Shown here one piece after another: positions 28,740 through 36,605 of a stretch of 64,000 nt of DNA (the stretch's first letter is position 1; every line of letters begins with the position of its first letter). Source of the DNA: an uncultured bacterium (GTDB lineage: Bacteria; Bacteroidota; Bacteroidia; Bacteroidales; Bacteroidaceae); NCBI GenBank assembly GCA_905214625.1, contig CAJMMQ010000003.1, positions 62,001 to 126,000 of the forward strand. Direction: 5' to 3'. Below the pieces are notes generated by a model that saw only the letters and a program-made list of their open reading frames with translations, was not told the origin of the DNA and made no database searches. The translations under genes were made by a program, and so were the position numbers.

Positions 28740-29147
28740 ATGAAAAAGTTAATTGGAATTATGGCTCTTATGGCAGCCTTGTTTATCATGACATCATGCG
28801 GTGGCGGAAACTCACCAAAGTCTGTTACCGACAAAGCCTTGAAGGCCATGCTGGACAAAGACTATGACACATTTGTAGAGTATGTTTACCTCACACCGAA
28901 AGAGGGCGAGGATATTGAAGGCTCAAGAAAGATGCTGTCGGGCATGTTGCAGGGCAAAGCTGAGAAAACTTACGCAAAGAAAGGCGGATTTAAATCGTAT
29001 GAAATTCTTGGAGAACAAGTGGACGAGAAGGGAGAAAACGCTGTTGTAAAAGTTAAGATGGTGTATGGCGACGGCTCTGAGAAAGAAGACGACGTAAAAC
29101 TGAAGAAAGACGAAAAAGGCGACTGGAAGCTGGATATGGGCAAATAA
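28740..29147 (+). CDS. DUF4878-like lipoprotein
   Basis: 135 residues. Lipoprotein signal ending MTSCGGG, then a small domain (about 25-135) with the helix-plus-sheet pattern of DUF4878/NTF2-like proteins (PKSVTDKALKAMLDKDYDTFVEYV, then AVVKVKMVYGDGSEKED). These are envelope proteins of unknown role. Probably co-transcribed with the YiiX-like gene and followed by a textbook terminator. Confidence 0.8.
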   Translation: MKKLIGIMALMAALFIMTSCGGGNSPKSVTDKALKAMLDKDYDTFVEYVYLTPKEGEDIEGSRKMLSGMLQGKAEKTYAKKGGFKSYEILGEQVDEKGENAVVKVKMVYGDGSEKEDDVKLKKDEKGDWKLDMGK

Positions 29148-29176
29148 CCATAATGCCTGAATTATCTGAAAAATAC

Positions 29177-29206
29177 GCGGGCAAGATGCCGGAACATCTT
29201 GCCCGC
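29177..29206 (+). terminator. Rho-independent terminator
   Basis: GCGGGCAAGATG (29177-29188) pairs perfectly with CATCTTGCCCGC (29195-29206), followed by TTTTATTATCC. Confidence 0.9.
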
Positions 29207-29334
29207 TTTTATTATCCAAAACAATACGACTTGCTGTATTTGTGATAGAAATTGAATTGTTCCGTTTTTACCGGACAGCAATAATCCAAAACAATAATAC
29301 GGTTTGGGGATTATGTCAATCTCAACACAACAAC

Positions 29335-31362
29335 CTATTTAACCACAACTTTCTTGCCGTTAACAATGTAAAGTCCCTTTGCAAGTCCTTTTACGGCTTC
29401 ATCGGCCGTAGCATCTGAAGTATTGCGGACAAGGCGGCCGTCTATTGTATAAACGGCTGCGGTACCGGCGTGCCTGTCGGCAACGATGCCGCCAATGCCA
29501 GTTGCGTATTTGCCGGTAACATCGTCAACCTTATACTTGCCGCCTTCAGATGTTGTTGAAATCTCGAAATAGCTGTCTTTCTTCACGTTGTTTACGTCTA
29601 CGGTCTGAGGCGAGCCGCTCGCGGTGCTGAACACGAAGCATACGTAATCGTCTGACGAGTTCATCGTGTAGGTCTGATAATACCATGTCTTGCCGCCCAC
29701 GGTCTTTGTAGTTGTAACGTTGTCGCCGGGCCATGAGCCGTTTACGGGCGAGTGTGTGCCGTCGCCGCCCCACGACCAGAAGTTAACGCGGCTCCATCCT
29801 ACGTTGTCGGCATTTACACATACAGTTATCTCATGTGGCTGGAATGCAGTAACGGTGTAGTTGCGTGTTATCATGCCGCTCACTGCGCCGCCTGTAAGCA
29901 AGGCTGCCTTTAAGGTTGTCGTGGCGTCGATGCTCACCGTTGCGCTGCTGCTGACCTTTGTGCCGTTAGATGCCGTAGGCTCGCTGCCGTCAGTGGTGTA
30001 GACAATCTGTGCGCCGGCATCTGCTGTGAGGGCGCTGAGAGTTACGCTAACGCCGTTGTCGTAAGAGCCGGAAGGAACATCGGCCCACACGCTGCCGGCA
30101 TTGCGCGAGATGTAATATGCAAAGTTCTGCCCCTTGTCAACGAGCTGATAGTCGGCTTCCTTTACGGTTGACGAAGGCCATGAGGTTGAACCCATAAGCA
30201 CAACCACCGATTTGCCGTCGGTGCCGTTCACCTTGATGGCATACTGCGCCGCGGTGCGGTTCATGGTCTCAAAGGTGCTTTCGTTGTTTATTCCGGCCAT
30301 GTTGCGCGCATATATCATCTGCTTTATGTCCTGCTTATATTCCTTCCAGTGAGGCAGGAAAACACAGGGAGTGCCCGGCGCAGCCAGGATGAAGGCGTTG
30401 GCAGCCAGGATGTTGGCCTTCACCTCGCCATCGTTGCCGCGGTCGTAGGTGTCGTGGTTATCTACAAAAGTTACGGCATAACGGCGATAATACATGTCGT
30501 TGGCCAGGCAGCTGCCGCCAAGTGTGTTCCAGTTTGAGGATGAGTTGCAGCAGTCGCGCAGCAGATATTTCAGCGGGAAGTCGAACGCGGCCGACTGCTT
30601 TGCACCGTTGGCTGTGGTGCCGTCTATCCAGCTCTTTATCTGCGACGTGCCGTCCCAATACTCGCCCACCGAATACTGCGGGTTGGCAGCCGTGTTGTAT
30701 ATGCCCGTAAACTTAGGCGCATAGCCCTTTACCATGTCGTAGCGGAAGCCTGTATATCCCAGGTCGTTGAGCAGGAAGTCGAGGTATGCCTTAACCATGG
30801 CCTGCACGTTGGCGCTGTTATGGTCGAGGTCGCGCGCTCCGTCGAAGTCGTCGCCCGTATCGGTCTGTCCCGTAGGCTTAACCTCAGCCTGCGTAGCCGT
30901 CTTGCCACCGTCGTCGTTAGAGCAGATGTCGGCAGCCCCCATCGTGTAGGTTACGCCCTTGTAGGTCTCCTCGGGGAAGCTCATCCATGTGCCTGCCATC
31001 GACGAGCGGTGGTTGATAACCACGTCGGCTATGGTGCCCAGCCCCTTGCTCTTGAAGGTGCTGATCATGGAGCGCAGCTGCTGCTCGTTGCCGAACGTGC
31101 TTGTGTAGTTGTTAAACCAGTAGAGGTCGTTGTATCCCATGGAGTTGCCCGAGCCGCAGTTGCCGCTCTGAGGTATCCATATCAGTTTGAAAAACTCAGA
31201 CAGCTCGTCGGCCTGACTCTCGAGGTTGGTCCACTGTGTGTCTGAGAACGAGTCCCAATAAAAGCCTTGCAGCATCACGCCCTGCCAGCCCGACGGCCAT
31301 CCCTGTGCCGAAACCGACAAAGCCATAAGTGACGATACGATTATGGTAAATAATTTTCTCAT
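29335..31362 (-). CDS. Secreted alpha-amylase, GH13, with type IX-like C-terminal tail
   Basis: 675 residues with a signal peptidase I leader (SVSAQ). The GH13 barrel starts directly after it (MLQGFYWDSF) and shows ADVVINHR, nucleophile D209 in GFRYDMVKG, acid/base E234 in SVGEYWDG and D304 in VDNHDT. After the barrel come a chitobiase-type beta domain (about 455-520, IVYTTDGSEPTASNG), a CBM26-like starch-binding domain (about 525-620, NFWSWGGDGTH, WPGDNV) and a tail (about 625-675, AAVYTIDGRLVRN to GLAKGLYIVNGKKVVVK) typical of type IX sorting signals. It is not a lipoprotein, unlike SusG, so it is probably released or attached through the type IX route. An operator of the Sus regulator lies upstream. 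Confidence 0.9.
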   Translation of the reverse strand: MRKLFTIIVSSLMALSVSAQGWPSGWQGVMLQGFYWDSFSDTQWTNLESQADELSEFFKLIWIPQSGNCGSGNSMGYNDLYWFNNYTSTFGNEQQLRSMISTFKSKGLGTIADVVINHRSSMAGTWMSFPEETYKGVTYTMGAADICSNDDGGKTATQAEVKPTGQTDTGDDFDGARDLDHNSANVQAMVKAYLDFLLNDLGYTGFRYDMVKGYAPKFTGIYNTAANPQYSVGEYWDGTSQIKSWIDGTTANGAKQSAAFDFPLKYLLRDCCNSSSNWNTLGGSCLANDMYYRRYAVTFVDNHDTYDRGNDGEVKANILAANAFILAAPGTPCVFLPHWKEYKQDIKQMIYARNMAGINNESTFETMNRTAAQYAIKVNGTDGKSVVVLMGSTSWPSSTVKEADYQLVDKGQNFAYYISRNAGSVWADVPSGSYDNGVSVTLSALTADAGAQIVYTTDGSEPTASNGTKVSSSATVSIDATTTLKAALLTGGAVSGMITRNYTVTAFQPHEITVCVNADNVGWSRVNFWSWGGDGTHSPVNGSWPGDNVTTTKTVGGKTWYYQTYTMNSSDDYVCFVFSTASGSPQTVDVNNVKKDSYFEISTTSEGGKYKVDDVTGKYATGIGGIVADRHAGTAAVYTIDGRLVRNTSDATADEAVKGLAKGLYIVNGKKVVVK

Positions 31363-31388
31363 GGTATTAAAATGTTTTTTTCACGGTG

Positions 31389-31464
31389 TAAAATTAAAGA
31401 TATTATGAACATCTTGTTTACACGCCGCCACAAATATCAGCGAAACTTCTGTGCAAACGTTTGT
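31389..31464 (-). promoter_or_regulatory. Amylase promoter with LacI-type operator
   Basis: GCAAACGTTTGT at 31453-31464 is a near-perfect palindrome matching the operators at susC and malQ. On the minus strand TAATTTTA (31396 to 31389), one base from TAnnTTTG, begins 57 bp from the operator edge, the same spacing as in the other two. An alternative weak box TATCTTTA lies at 31402-31395. Confidence 0.55.
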
Positions 31465-31531
31465 CTTGAGAACTGGAATGAATAATATTAAATCACTATA
31501 CCATTTGACAAACGCCAAATCAGCCAACAAA

Positions 31532-32263
31532 TCACAATTTATCAATAAGGTAACGTTTAAACCACGACGGAATATATTCAACCCCGTCAGCCATTGTCAG
31601 TTCACCGTCATTTACCGATGCCAACAACAAAGGCTTTGAACTGCTGTTGTCAAAGATATATGCTCTATCTGACAACCGAATTGCACTCAACATGAGATTA
31701 AGACTACGGTCATAGCGTTCAACTACCTTATCATCAGGTACATCATGTCCACCCAATTTTACACGTGCCTGCACACGTTCACGGTTCAAAGAAGGATTTT
31801 CGAGCGCCACAAAATACAGATAAACACGGAAGCCTTTACTCCGCGCCTTGCGGATATACTCCAACTTTGAAGGATGAGACATCACTGTCTCGAATGTAAA
31901 CTTATCACAGTTATCTAATAAAACCTCACGCAGATATGCCGACAAGAACGAAGTAAAATAATCATTCACTTCACACCTGAAATGCATAATACAACCATCC
32001 ACATAACATGCATTACACATATCGTCACCTCCGGCCTTAATGAAAAGTGACGATTCCGAGAAGCTTTGCTTGAAATGAGATTCATCAAAGGTTTTTAAAT
32101 AATGGCTAAAGTCGAAAGTTTTTGTTGCATTGATAATTTTCTTCATTTCGTCTGCGTTCACATAAATGCCAAGACTTACACCAGCCTCACGCACTATAGA
32201 CGTAATCGTTGATTTGCCCGAACCGTTTGGCCCTGCAAAAACACGCAGCCGTTTAACATTCAT
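31532..32263 (-). CDS. Zeta-toxin-like kinase
   Basis: The ATG at 32263 (MNVKRLRVF) has GAGG eight bases upstream; a GTG at 32275 overlapping the previous stop is an alternative. 243 residues. Walker A AGPNGSGKST near the N-terminus is followed by NADEM, FTFETVMS and VKLGGHDVPDDKVVERYDRS, all typical of the zeta toxin/polynucleotide-kinase-like family. Zeta toxins phosphorylate UDP-sugars of peptidoglycan synthesis or other small targets. The small gene immediately upstream is the likely antitoxin or partner. AT-richer than the flanking starch genes, consistent with acquisition. Confidence 0.85.
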   Translation of the reverse strand: MNVKRLRVFAGPNGSGKSTITSIVREAGVSLGIYVNADEMKKIINATKTFDFSHYLKTFDESHFKQSFSESSLFIKAGGDDMCNACYVDGCIMHFRCEVNDYFTSFLSAYLREVLLDNCDKFTFETVMSHPSKLEYIRKARSKGFRVYLYFVALENPSLNRERVQARVKLGGHDVPDDKVVERYDRSLNLMLSAIRLSDRAYIFDNSSSKPLLLASVNDGELTMADGVEYIPSWFKRYLIDKL

Positions 32264-32271
32264 AATATTCC

Positions 32272-32532
32272 TCACTTCAGCTTATAAGTGTTCTGAGTCA
32301 CCCGATAACGAGTCTGACCAAGCTCTTGTATTACAGAAACATCGCCACGTCCGTTAACACGACAGATTTTATTGCCACGAAGCACTGTAGCCTCTCCACC
32401 TTGTTTTAAAGTTTCGTTATAAGCCCTGCGTCCGAATCGTTTCAGTCCGGCAACAATACGCTCTTCTTCAGAACCTGCATTGAGCAATTCTGAAACAGAA
32501 GTATTACGGTATGATGTCTGATTCTTTTTCAT
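32272..32532 (-). CDS. Putative antitoxin of the zeta-like toxin, 86 aa
   Basis: Small basic protein (NTSVSELLNAGSEEERIVAGLKRFGRRAYNETLKQGG in two blocks). Its stop at 32272-32274 is 8 bases upstream of the toxin ATG and overlaps the alternative GTG. The length and coupling suit an antitoxin, although no epsilon-type helical bundle is recognisable. It may instead be a DNA-binding co-factor. Function inferred from position. Confidence 0.65.
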   Translation of the reverse strand: MKKNQTSYRNTSVSELLNAGSEEERIVAGLKRFGRRAYNETLKQGGEATVLRGNKICRVNGRGDVSVIQELGQTRYRVTQNTYKLK

Positions 32533-32716
32533 GTTGCTTTTAATTTAGATTATCCGTTTACAAATATAACAAATTTTCGTGATAGCATCTATAATTTCCG
32601 ACTAATTTTTCATCTATAAAAAAGCATAATTCATACATATCTGCCTCCCGTGCCACCGGATGTGTTACCACAAGGCATTAGGATTTTTCACTCTTCACTT
32701 TTCGTTTTCACTTATT

Positions 32717-33535
32717 TCAAAGCACGTCGAGATATTTCTCCAGAGGTATGCCGCGGTTCTTGTCAGTGTTGTCTTTGTTAAGCTCTATCAGCCTGTACAC
32801 CACGTCCATGGCCTTGCGTGTGCTTGTCTTCAGTTCCTTTCCGCCCAGCAGATAGCCTATGAGCACTGCCGAGAAGATGTCGCCGGTGCCGGGGAAATGA
32901 ACGGGTATCTCGGTGTAGGGCTGCGTAAAATATTCGCCGTTAAGATGATTGTAGCCAACAACCGAGGGCTGACCGTCTACACGTATGCTCGTTATCAGAG
33001 CCGACTTTGTGCCTAACTTCAGAAGTGAGTCGAGCAGACTGCGTGCGCCTTCGGCAGTAACTCCGGCCGCATCGTATCGTCTGCCTGTAAGATAGCACGC
33101 CTCAGTATAGTTTGGAAACGTCAGATGGGCCACGCTCACCATCTCGCGCATGCTCTTTATAGCCTCGTCAGTAACGCCGTTATACAGCTTGCCGTCGTCG
33201 CCCATTATCGGGTCAACGTATATCACGGTGCCTTTCTGCGCCTGCTCCTGACAATAAGCCGAAATGATATCCGCCTGCGCCTCTGATGCCATGAAGCCTG
33301 TGGCTATGGCATCGAACGAGAAACCGAGCTCGCGCCATACAGGGAACACACCTTTGATATATTCTGTTGTTTCAAGTATGTTGAACTTTCCATAGTCGAG
33401 CGTGTTCGACACGAGTGCCGTAGGAAGATTGTATGTGGGATGTCCCAGATACGACAATATGGGGAGCATGGCTGCCGTAGCCACCTTGCCGTAGCCGGCA
33501 ATGTCGTTTATGAGCAATATCTGTTTCTTTTTCAT
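32717..33535 (-). CDS. pdxK: Pyridoxamine kinase
   Basis: The start at 33535 (MKKKQILLINDIAGYGK) fits family N-termini; three upstream codons are ignored. 272 residues. The ribokinase-fold motifs are visible: NDIAGYGKVA at the substrate site, VIYVDPIMGDDGKLY, and the ATP/anion-hole motif FPGTGDIFSAVL with the catalytic Asp in GTGD. It phosphorylates vitamin B6 vitamers to make or salvage PLP. Single-gene unit with its own promoter. pdxK versus pdxY naming is not settled by sequence alone. Confidence 0.88.
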   Translation of the reverse strand: MKKKQILLINDIAGYGKVATAAMLPILSYLGHPTYNLPTALVSNTLDYGKFNILETTEYIKGVFPVWRELGFSFDAIATGFMASEAQADIISAYCQEQAQKGTVIYVDPIMGDDGKLYNGVTDEAIKSMREMVSVAHLTFPNYTEACYLTGRRYDAAGVTAEGARSLLDSLLKLGTKSALITSIRVDGQPSVVGYNHLNGEYFTQPYTEIPVHFPGTGDIFSAVLIGYLLGGKELKTSTRKAMDVVYRLIELNKDNTDKNRGIPLEKYLDVL

Positions 33536-33554
33536 CACTTTCACGTTTCGTCTG

Positions 33555-33587
33555 CAAACTTACACAAAACTGCCGAATTAACGCAAA
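33555..33587 (-). promoter_or_regulatory. Promoter of pyridoxamine kinase gene
   Basis: Minus strand TAAGTTTG (33562 to 33555) with TTTG starting 25 bp upstream (33587). Leader of about 12-15 nt. Confidence 0.65.
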
Positions 33588-33722
33588 CAAAACTGAAAAT
33601 TTGTATCATTGCCGTTTTTATCACATACAACAGGTTTTGCTCTCTTGTATGTATAGCAGAGAAGGCTTTGTCTATTAACTAAGATTATCGCCATAAAGAT
33701 GAAGAATCTCGCATAAATTGAT

Positions 33723-33730
33723 TACTTTTG
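33723..33730 (+). promoter_or_regulatory. -7 box upstream of nested stem-loop
   Basis: TACTTTTG matches TAnnTTTG. A transcript starting near 33737 would include the stem-loop at 33800-33918 and then the small ORF and DUF3795 genes. Confidence 0.4.
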
Positions 33731-33799
33731 TAAACGGATTGAGAATGCTCACTCCTAAACATATTGAGAATTTATAAAGAAGCGTTATGCTTTTCTTGT

Positions 33800-33918
33800 A
33801 AGTTGGAAACGTAGGAAATTTCAGAACTTGGCACAAGAGAGGGCATAGTGGTTCTCACGCTATAGCGTGGGCTGCTATTATCATATCTGTGCCAAAGGTT
33901 TCCTACGACCTCCAACTT
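33800..33918 (+). ncRNA. Nested stem-loop element, candidate structured RNA or transposon-derived hairpin
   Basis: Outer arms 33800-33818 (AAGTTGGAAACGTAGGAAA) and 33899-33918 pair with a small mismatch. Middle arms TTGGCACA (33828-33835) and TGTGCCAA (33888-33895) pair exactly. The centre holds the palindrome CACGCTATAGCGTG (33856-33869). Three nested stems in 119 bp exceed chance. It could be a leader RNA for the genes at 33978-35099, or a miniature IS200/REP-like element; I cannot tell which, nor the strand. Confidence 0.5.
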
Positions 33919-33977
33919 AGACATGATGGCATTGCAGTTCCACGCTTCATATTGTATAACCGCCCTCAGAGGAGCTT

Positions 33978-34124
33978 ATGGGCACAAAACATACTTATAT
34001 ATGGAACAACACTTCTGCCAAAGTCGCGGAATGCCGATGCAACCATAACTATGTCATTCTGCATTTTAAAGGTACAGAGGCTACATTCTGGATTAACGGA
34101 GAAATTAATCACTCTACAATTTGA
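33978..34124 (+). CDS. Possible small protein, 48 aa
   Basis: ATG preceded at five bases by AGAGGAG, an unusually good ribosome site for this genome. It encodes MGTKHTYIWNN to FWINGEINHSTI and ends 5 bp before the DUF3795 start. Protein-like composition (Trp, Cys, HFKGTEATFWING) suggests either a real small gene or the tail of a decayed one. Not recognised. Confidence 0.4.
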   Translation: MGTKHTYIWNNTSAKVAECRCNHNYVILHFKGTEATFWINGEINHSTI

Positions 34125-34129
34125 TTTAC

Positions 34130-34474
34130 ATGAAAACAATAATTTCTGATACACAAAACATTGCGGCCTGCGGCCTTTACTGCGGAGCATGCCGCAAACA
34201 CCTTGCCGGGAAATGTCCCGGATGCAGGCTGAACGAGAAAGCATCATGGTGCAAGACACGCTCATGCTGCATGGCAAACAAATTCAACACATGCGCCGAG
34301 TGCTCGCGCGACGTGAACGACTGCAAACAGTATTCAAACTGGATAGCAAAAGTGTTTGCCTTTCTGTTCAACTCTGACAGGGCGGCATGCATACGCTATA
34401 TCAAAGAGAAAGGCGAAAAGGCATTCGCCGAAGAAATGAGCAAACGTAAATGTCAGACAATCAAGAGAAGATAA
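34130..34474 (+). CDS. DUF3795 cysteine-rich protein
   Basis: 114 residues from the ATG at 34130 (MKTIISDTQN). AACGLYCGACRKH, CPGCR, WCKTRSCC and CAECSRDVNDC give the paired cysteines of DUF3795, a presumed metal-binding domain found in bacteria and archaea with no fixed role. The C-terminal part is helical and basic. The next gene, a DJ-1/PfpI protein, starts 4 bp after the stop, so the two are surely co-translated. Confidence 0.85.
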   Translation: MKTIISDTQNIAACGLYCGACRKHLAGKCPGCRLNEKASWCKTRSCCMANKFNTCAECSRDVNDCKQYSNWIAKVFAFLFNSDRAACIRYIKEKGEKAFAEEMSKRKCQTIKRR

Positions 34475-34478
34475 ATAT

Positions 34479-35099
34479 ATGAAAAACGAAATATTATATG
34501 TCCTGCTGGACAACTATGCCGACCACGAACCTGCGTTCCTTGCCTCGGCCATAACATGCGATGAGCGCGGCATTAAAGAGACACCTAAGTTTATAAACAA
34601 GACCGTTGCCCCCACTCTAGATGCCGTATGCTCCTGCGGAGGCTTCCGCACTCTGCCCGACTACTCGTTAGACACCATGCCCGAGGATTACGCAGCACTG
34701 ATACTTGTAGGCGGATTCGGCTGGCTTAACGGGCAGGAAGCCGACAGAGTGGTGCCAATAGTAAGAAATGCCATCGGGCGCGGCATCATTGTTGGAGCAA
34801 TATGCAACGCGGCATCATTCCTCGCCAAGCACGGATTTCTGAATGACATCAGGCATACCGGAAACGGACTGGAACAATTGAAGCTTTGGGGCGGAAACAA
34901 CTATACGAACGAGGTCAACTATGTAAACGGACAGGCAGTGTCAGACAAGCGTATAGTTACAGCCAACGGCTCCGGCTATCTGGAATTTGCCAAAGAACTT
35001 CTTCTACTGCTTGAGAACGACACTCCCGAACGAACGGAAATGTTCTACCGTTTTAATAAAGAAGGACTTGTAAAAATAACCTCAAACTCAAGCAAATAA
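34479..35099 (+). CDS. DJ-1/PfpI-family glutamine-amidotransferase-like protein
   Basis: 206 residues, cytoplasmic. The nucleophile elbow cysteine is C109 in IVGAICNAASFL; LILVGGFGW precedes it, as in DJ-1/PfpI proteins. Members act as chaperones, glyoxalases or proteases, so the exact reaction is open. Coupled to the DUF3795 gene, which hints at a shared thiol or metal stress role. An imperfect inverted repeat follows at 35119-35202. Confidence 0.85.
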   Translation: MKNEILYVLLDNYADHEPAFLASAITCDERGIKETPKFINKTVAPTLDAVCSCGGFRTLPDYSLDTMPEDYAALILVGGFGWLNGQEADRVVPIVRNAIGRGIIVGAICNAASFLAKHGFLNDIRHTGNGLEQLKLWGGNNYTNEVNYVNGQAVSDKRIVTANGSGYLEFAKELLLLLENDTPERTEMFYRFNKEGLVKITSNSSK

Positions 35100-35118
35100 G
35101 TCTTTATGCAAACAGCCA

Positions 35119-35202
35119 GCAGCAACAAGAGTGACGTCACGCCGGAATTATTAAATTAAGAAATAATTTAGATGCATACCATTTCGTCACTTTTGTTGCT
35201 GC
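35119..35202. repeat. Inverted repeat, 18-bp arms
   Basis: GCAGCAACAAGAGTGACG (35119-35136) and CGTCACTTTTGTTGCTGC (35185-35202) match at 17 of 18 positions around a 48-bp AT-rich centre. The loop is too long for a normal terminator; a miniature-element footprint is possible. Confidence 0.55.
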
Positions 35203-35829
35203 CACATTTTAACCTAAATCGTACTAGAATTTAACCTTTCATTTTGCCTCATAACAAGATGTCCTAAACAAAACATACTGTTTAATATTACCTACTCAAA
35301 CCTCACAAAAATTTGCATAATCTCTCCCCTAGCCCATTCGCCGGTCTAGAATTTTTCATGCCGAGCTACTCCATTTTTTATCACACAAAACAGTTTTTTG
35401 TTATTTTACACACGGAGCATAAAGGCATTAAATCGTGGTCAGAATATTATCACGGAACAGTAAAAAGTCAGGACAAAATATTTTTTCAATCTAGAAAATC
35501 AACATATAACGGATGTTAAAGAGAATGCATTGCAGCAGCAAAATATTTAACATCTGTTTGCTTTCCTCATGCAAAAATGACGCAAAAACATGGATTTTCA
35601 GAGCTAAAACGGCTGTTTTTGTGATGCAAAAGGGCAACATCCGAATGGTAAACCTATCGGTTTTGAGTGAAAAGTGGCCGAGTAATATTTTTTAACCATT
35701 GCGTTTTAGTTCCACGAAATGTATAAAGCACTATAAATCAACGCCTTAACAAAAACACGCAAAATTCGCCATTTTTCACGCCAAACCACGAAACTGTGAC
35801 GAGCAGGGCGATTCTGGAGGCGTTAAACG
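35203..35829. other. AT-rich intergenic DNA
   Basis: No gene seen. AAGTGGCCGAGT with TTTTTTAAC near 35671-35696 repeats a phrase from 5895-5935. Short ORFs here lack coding character. Confidence 0.5.
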
Positions 35830-35849
35830 TTCAATTTAGGAGATATTTT

Positions 35850-35985
35850 TTTAGGAGTTAAAGGAGTTATAGTAGTTAAAGGAGTTAAAGTCAAATGCCA
35901 TGCTCTTTTAGGAGTTACTTTTAGGAGTTAAAGAAGTTAGAAGGAGTTATCGCCAACAAGTTGGCTAGGAGTTAAAGTCAATAGT
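35850..35985 (+). repeat. AGGAGTTAAAG minisatellite
   Basis: AGGAGTTA or near variants recur about nine times (for example 35853, 35861, 35880, 35910, 35923, 35942 and 35967), with AAAG linkers. Two copies run into GTTAAAGTCAA, the arm sequence of the inverted element at 37299-37452. Confidence 0.65.
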
Positions 35986-36106
35986 CTTGTGGATTCTTAT
36001 CAACCACTCTGCATTTTAATTTTTCATTGCGCGCAGCGCCTGCTTTCGCAAGACGTTCTTAATTTTTAATTCTTAATTGCGCTCTGCGCCTGCTCTTCAC
36101 TTAATT

Positions 36107-36350
36107 AGCCTAATGTGCCGACAATCAATAAAATTAATCTGCCGGAATTAAGTATAAGGATTTTTCAATCCGCTTGCTTCCTATTTTAATTATAGGTATG
36201 GGTTCTTATCAATCACTCTGCATTTGGATTTTTCACTTTTCTCTTTTATCTTTTCACTTTCGTAAGACTCCGATTACTTTCTATTCTTTGATTAATAGGT
36301 ACGAGTTGCGGATCAAAGATCCTGACACTTAATGCTGTCGGATGCCACAG
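36107..36350 (-). repeat. Multi-hairpin dispersed repeat, copy E (inverted, split)
   Basis: Minus-strand counterparts of the copies at 6204 and 14341: GTGCCGACA, CTGCCGGAATTAAGTATAAGG, GGATTTTTCAATCC, then after an insert near 36200-36280, GATTAATAGGTACGAG, GGATCAAAGATCC and GCTGTCGGATGCC. About 80 bp of other sequence splits it. Confidence 0.65.
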
Positions 36351-36412
36351 CAGTCAAAACAATAAAATGACAAGAAATACCGTTTCCGCATGGATAATTA
36401 TAAAAAAATACC

Positions 36413-36420
36413 TATCTTTG
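36413..36420 (+). promoter_or_regulatory. -7 box of the GNAT pair
   Basis: TATCTTTG, perfect match, about 25 bp before the ATG at 36445, so the leader is short. Confidence 0.6.
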
Positions 36421-36444
36421 CAAAAACAATTATTAATTACAACT

Positions 36445-36603
36445 ATGGCATTAGAAATTAAAGCAATCCCTACGCTGAGAGGGCGAGAAGCAAAACGCTT
36501 TGTAAAAGAGGCGGACAAGGCTTACCAAAACAAGGGAAAGACTGATTTCAGCAAACAGGTTAAAGTAGCCCGTGCCATATTGAAAAAAGCCAATATGTTG
36601 TAA
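36445..36603 (+). CDS. Putative antitoxin, 52 aa
   Basis: The ATG at 36445 (MALEIKAIPT) lies just after a -7 box; the frame is open upstream but crosses the promoter. Highly basic, with REAKRFVKEADKAYQNKGK and a lysine-rich C-terminus (VARAILKKANML). It ends 2 bp before the GNAT gene, the arrangement of GNAT toxin-antitoxin pairs. It is shorter than ribbon-helix-helix TacA-type antitoxins and has no recognised fold, so it may be another antitoxin type. Function inferred from position. Confidence 0.65.
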   Translation: MALEIKAIPTLRGREAKRFVKEADKAYQNKGKTDFSKQVKVARAILKKANML

Positions 36604-36605
36604 GC

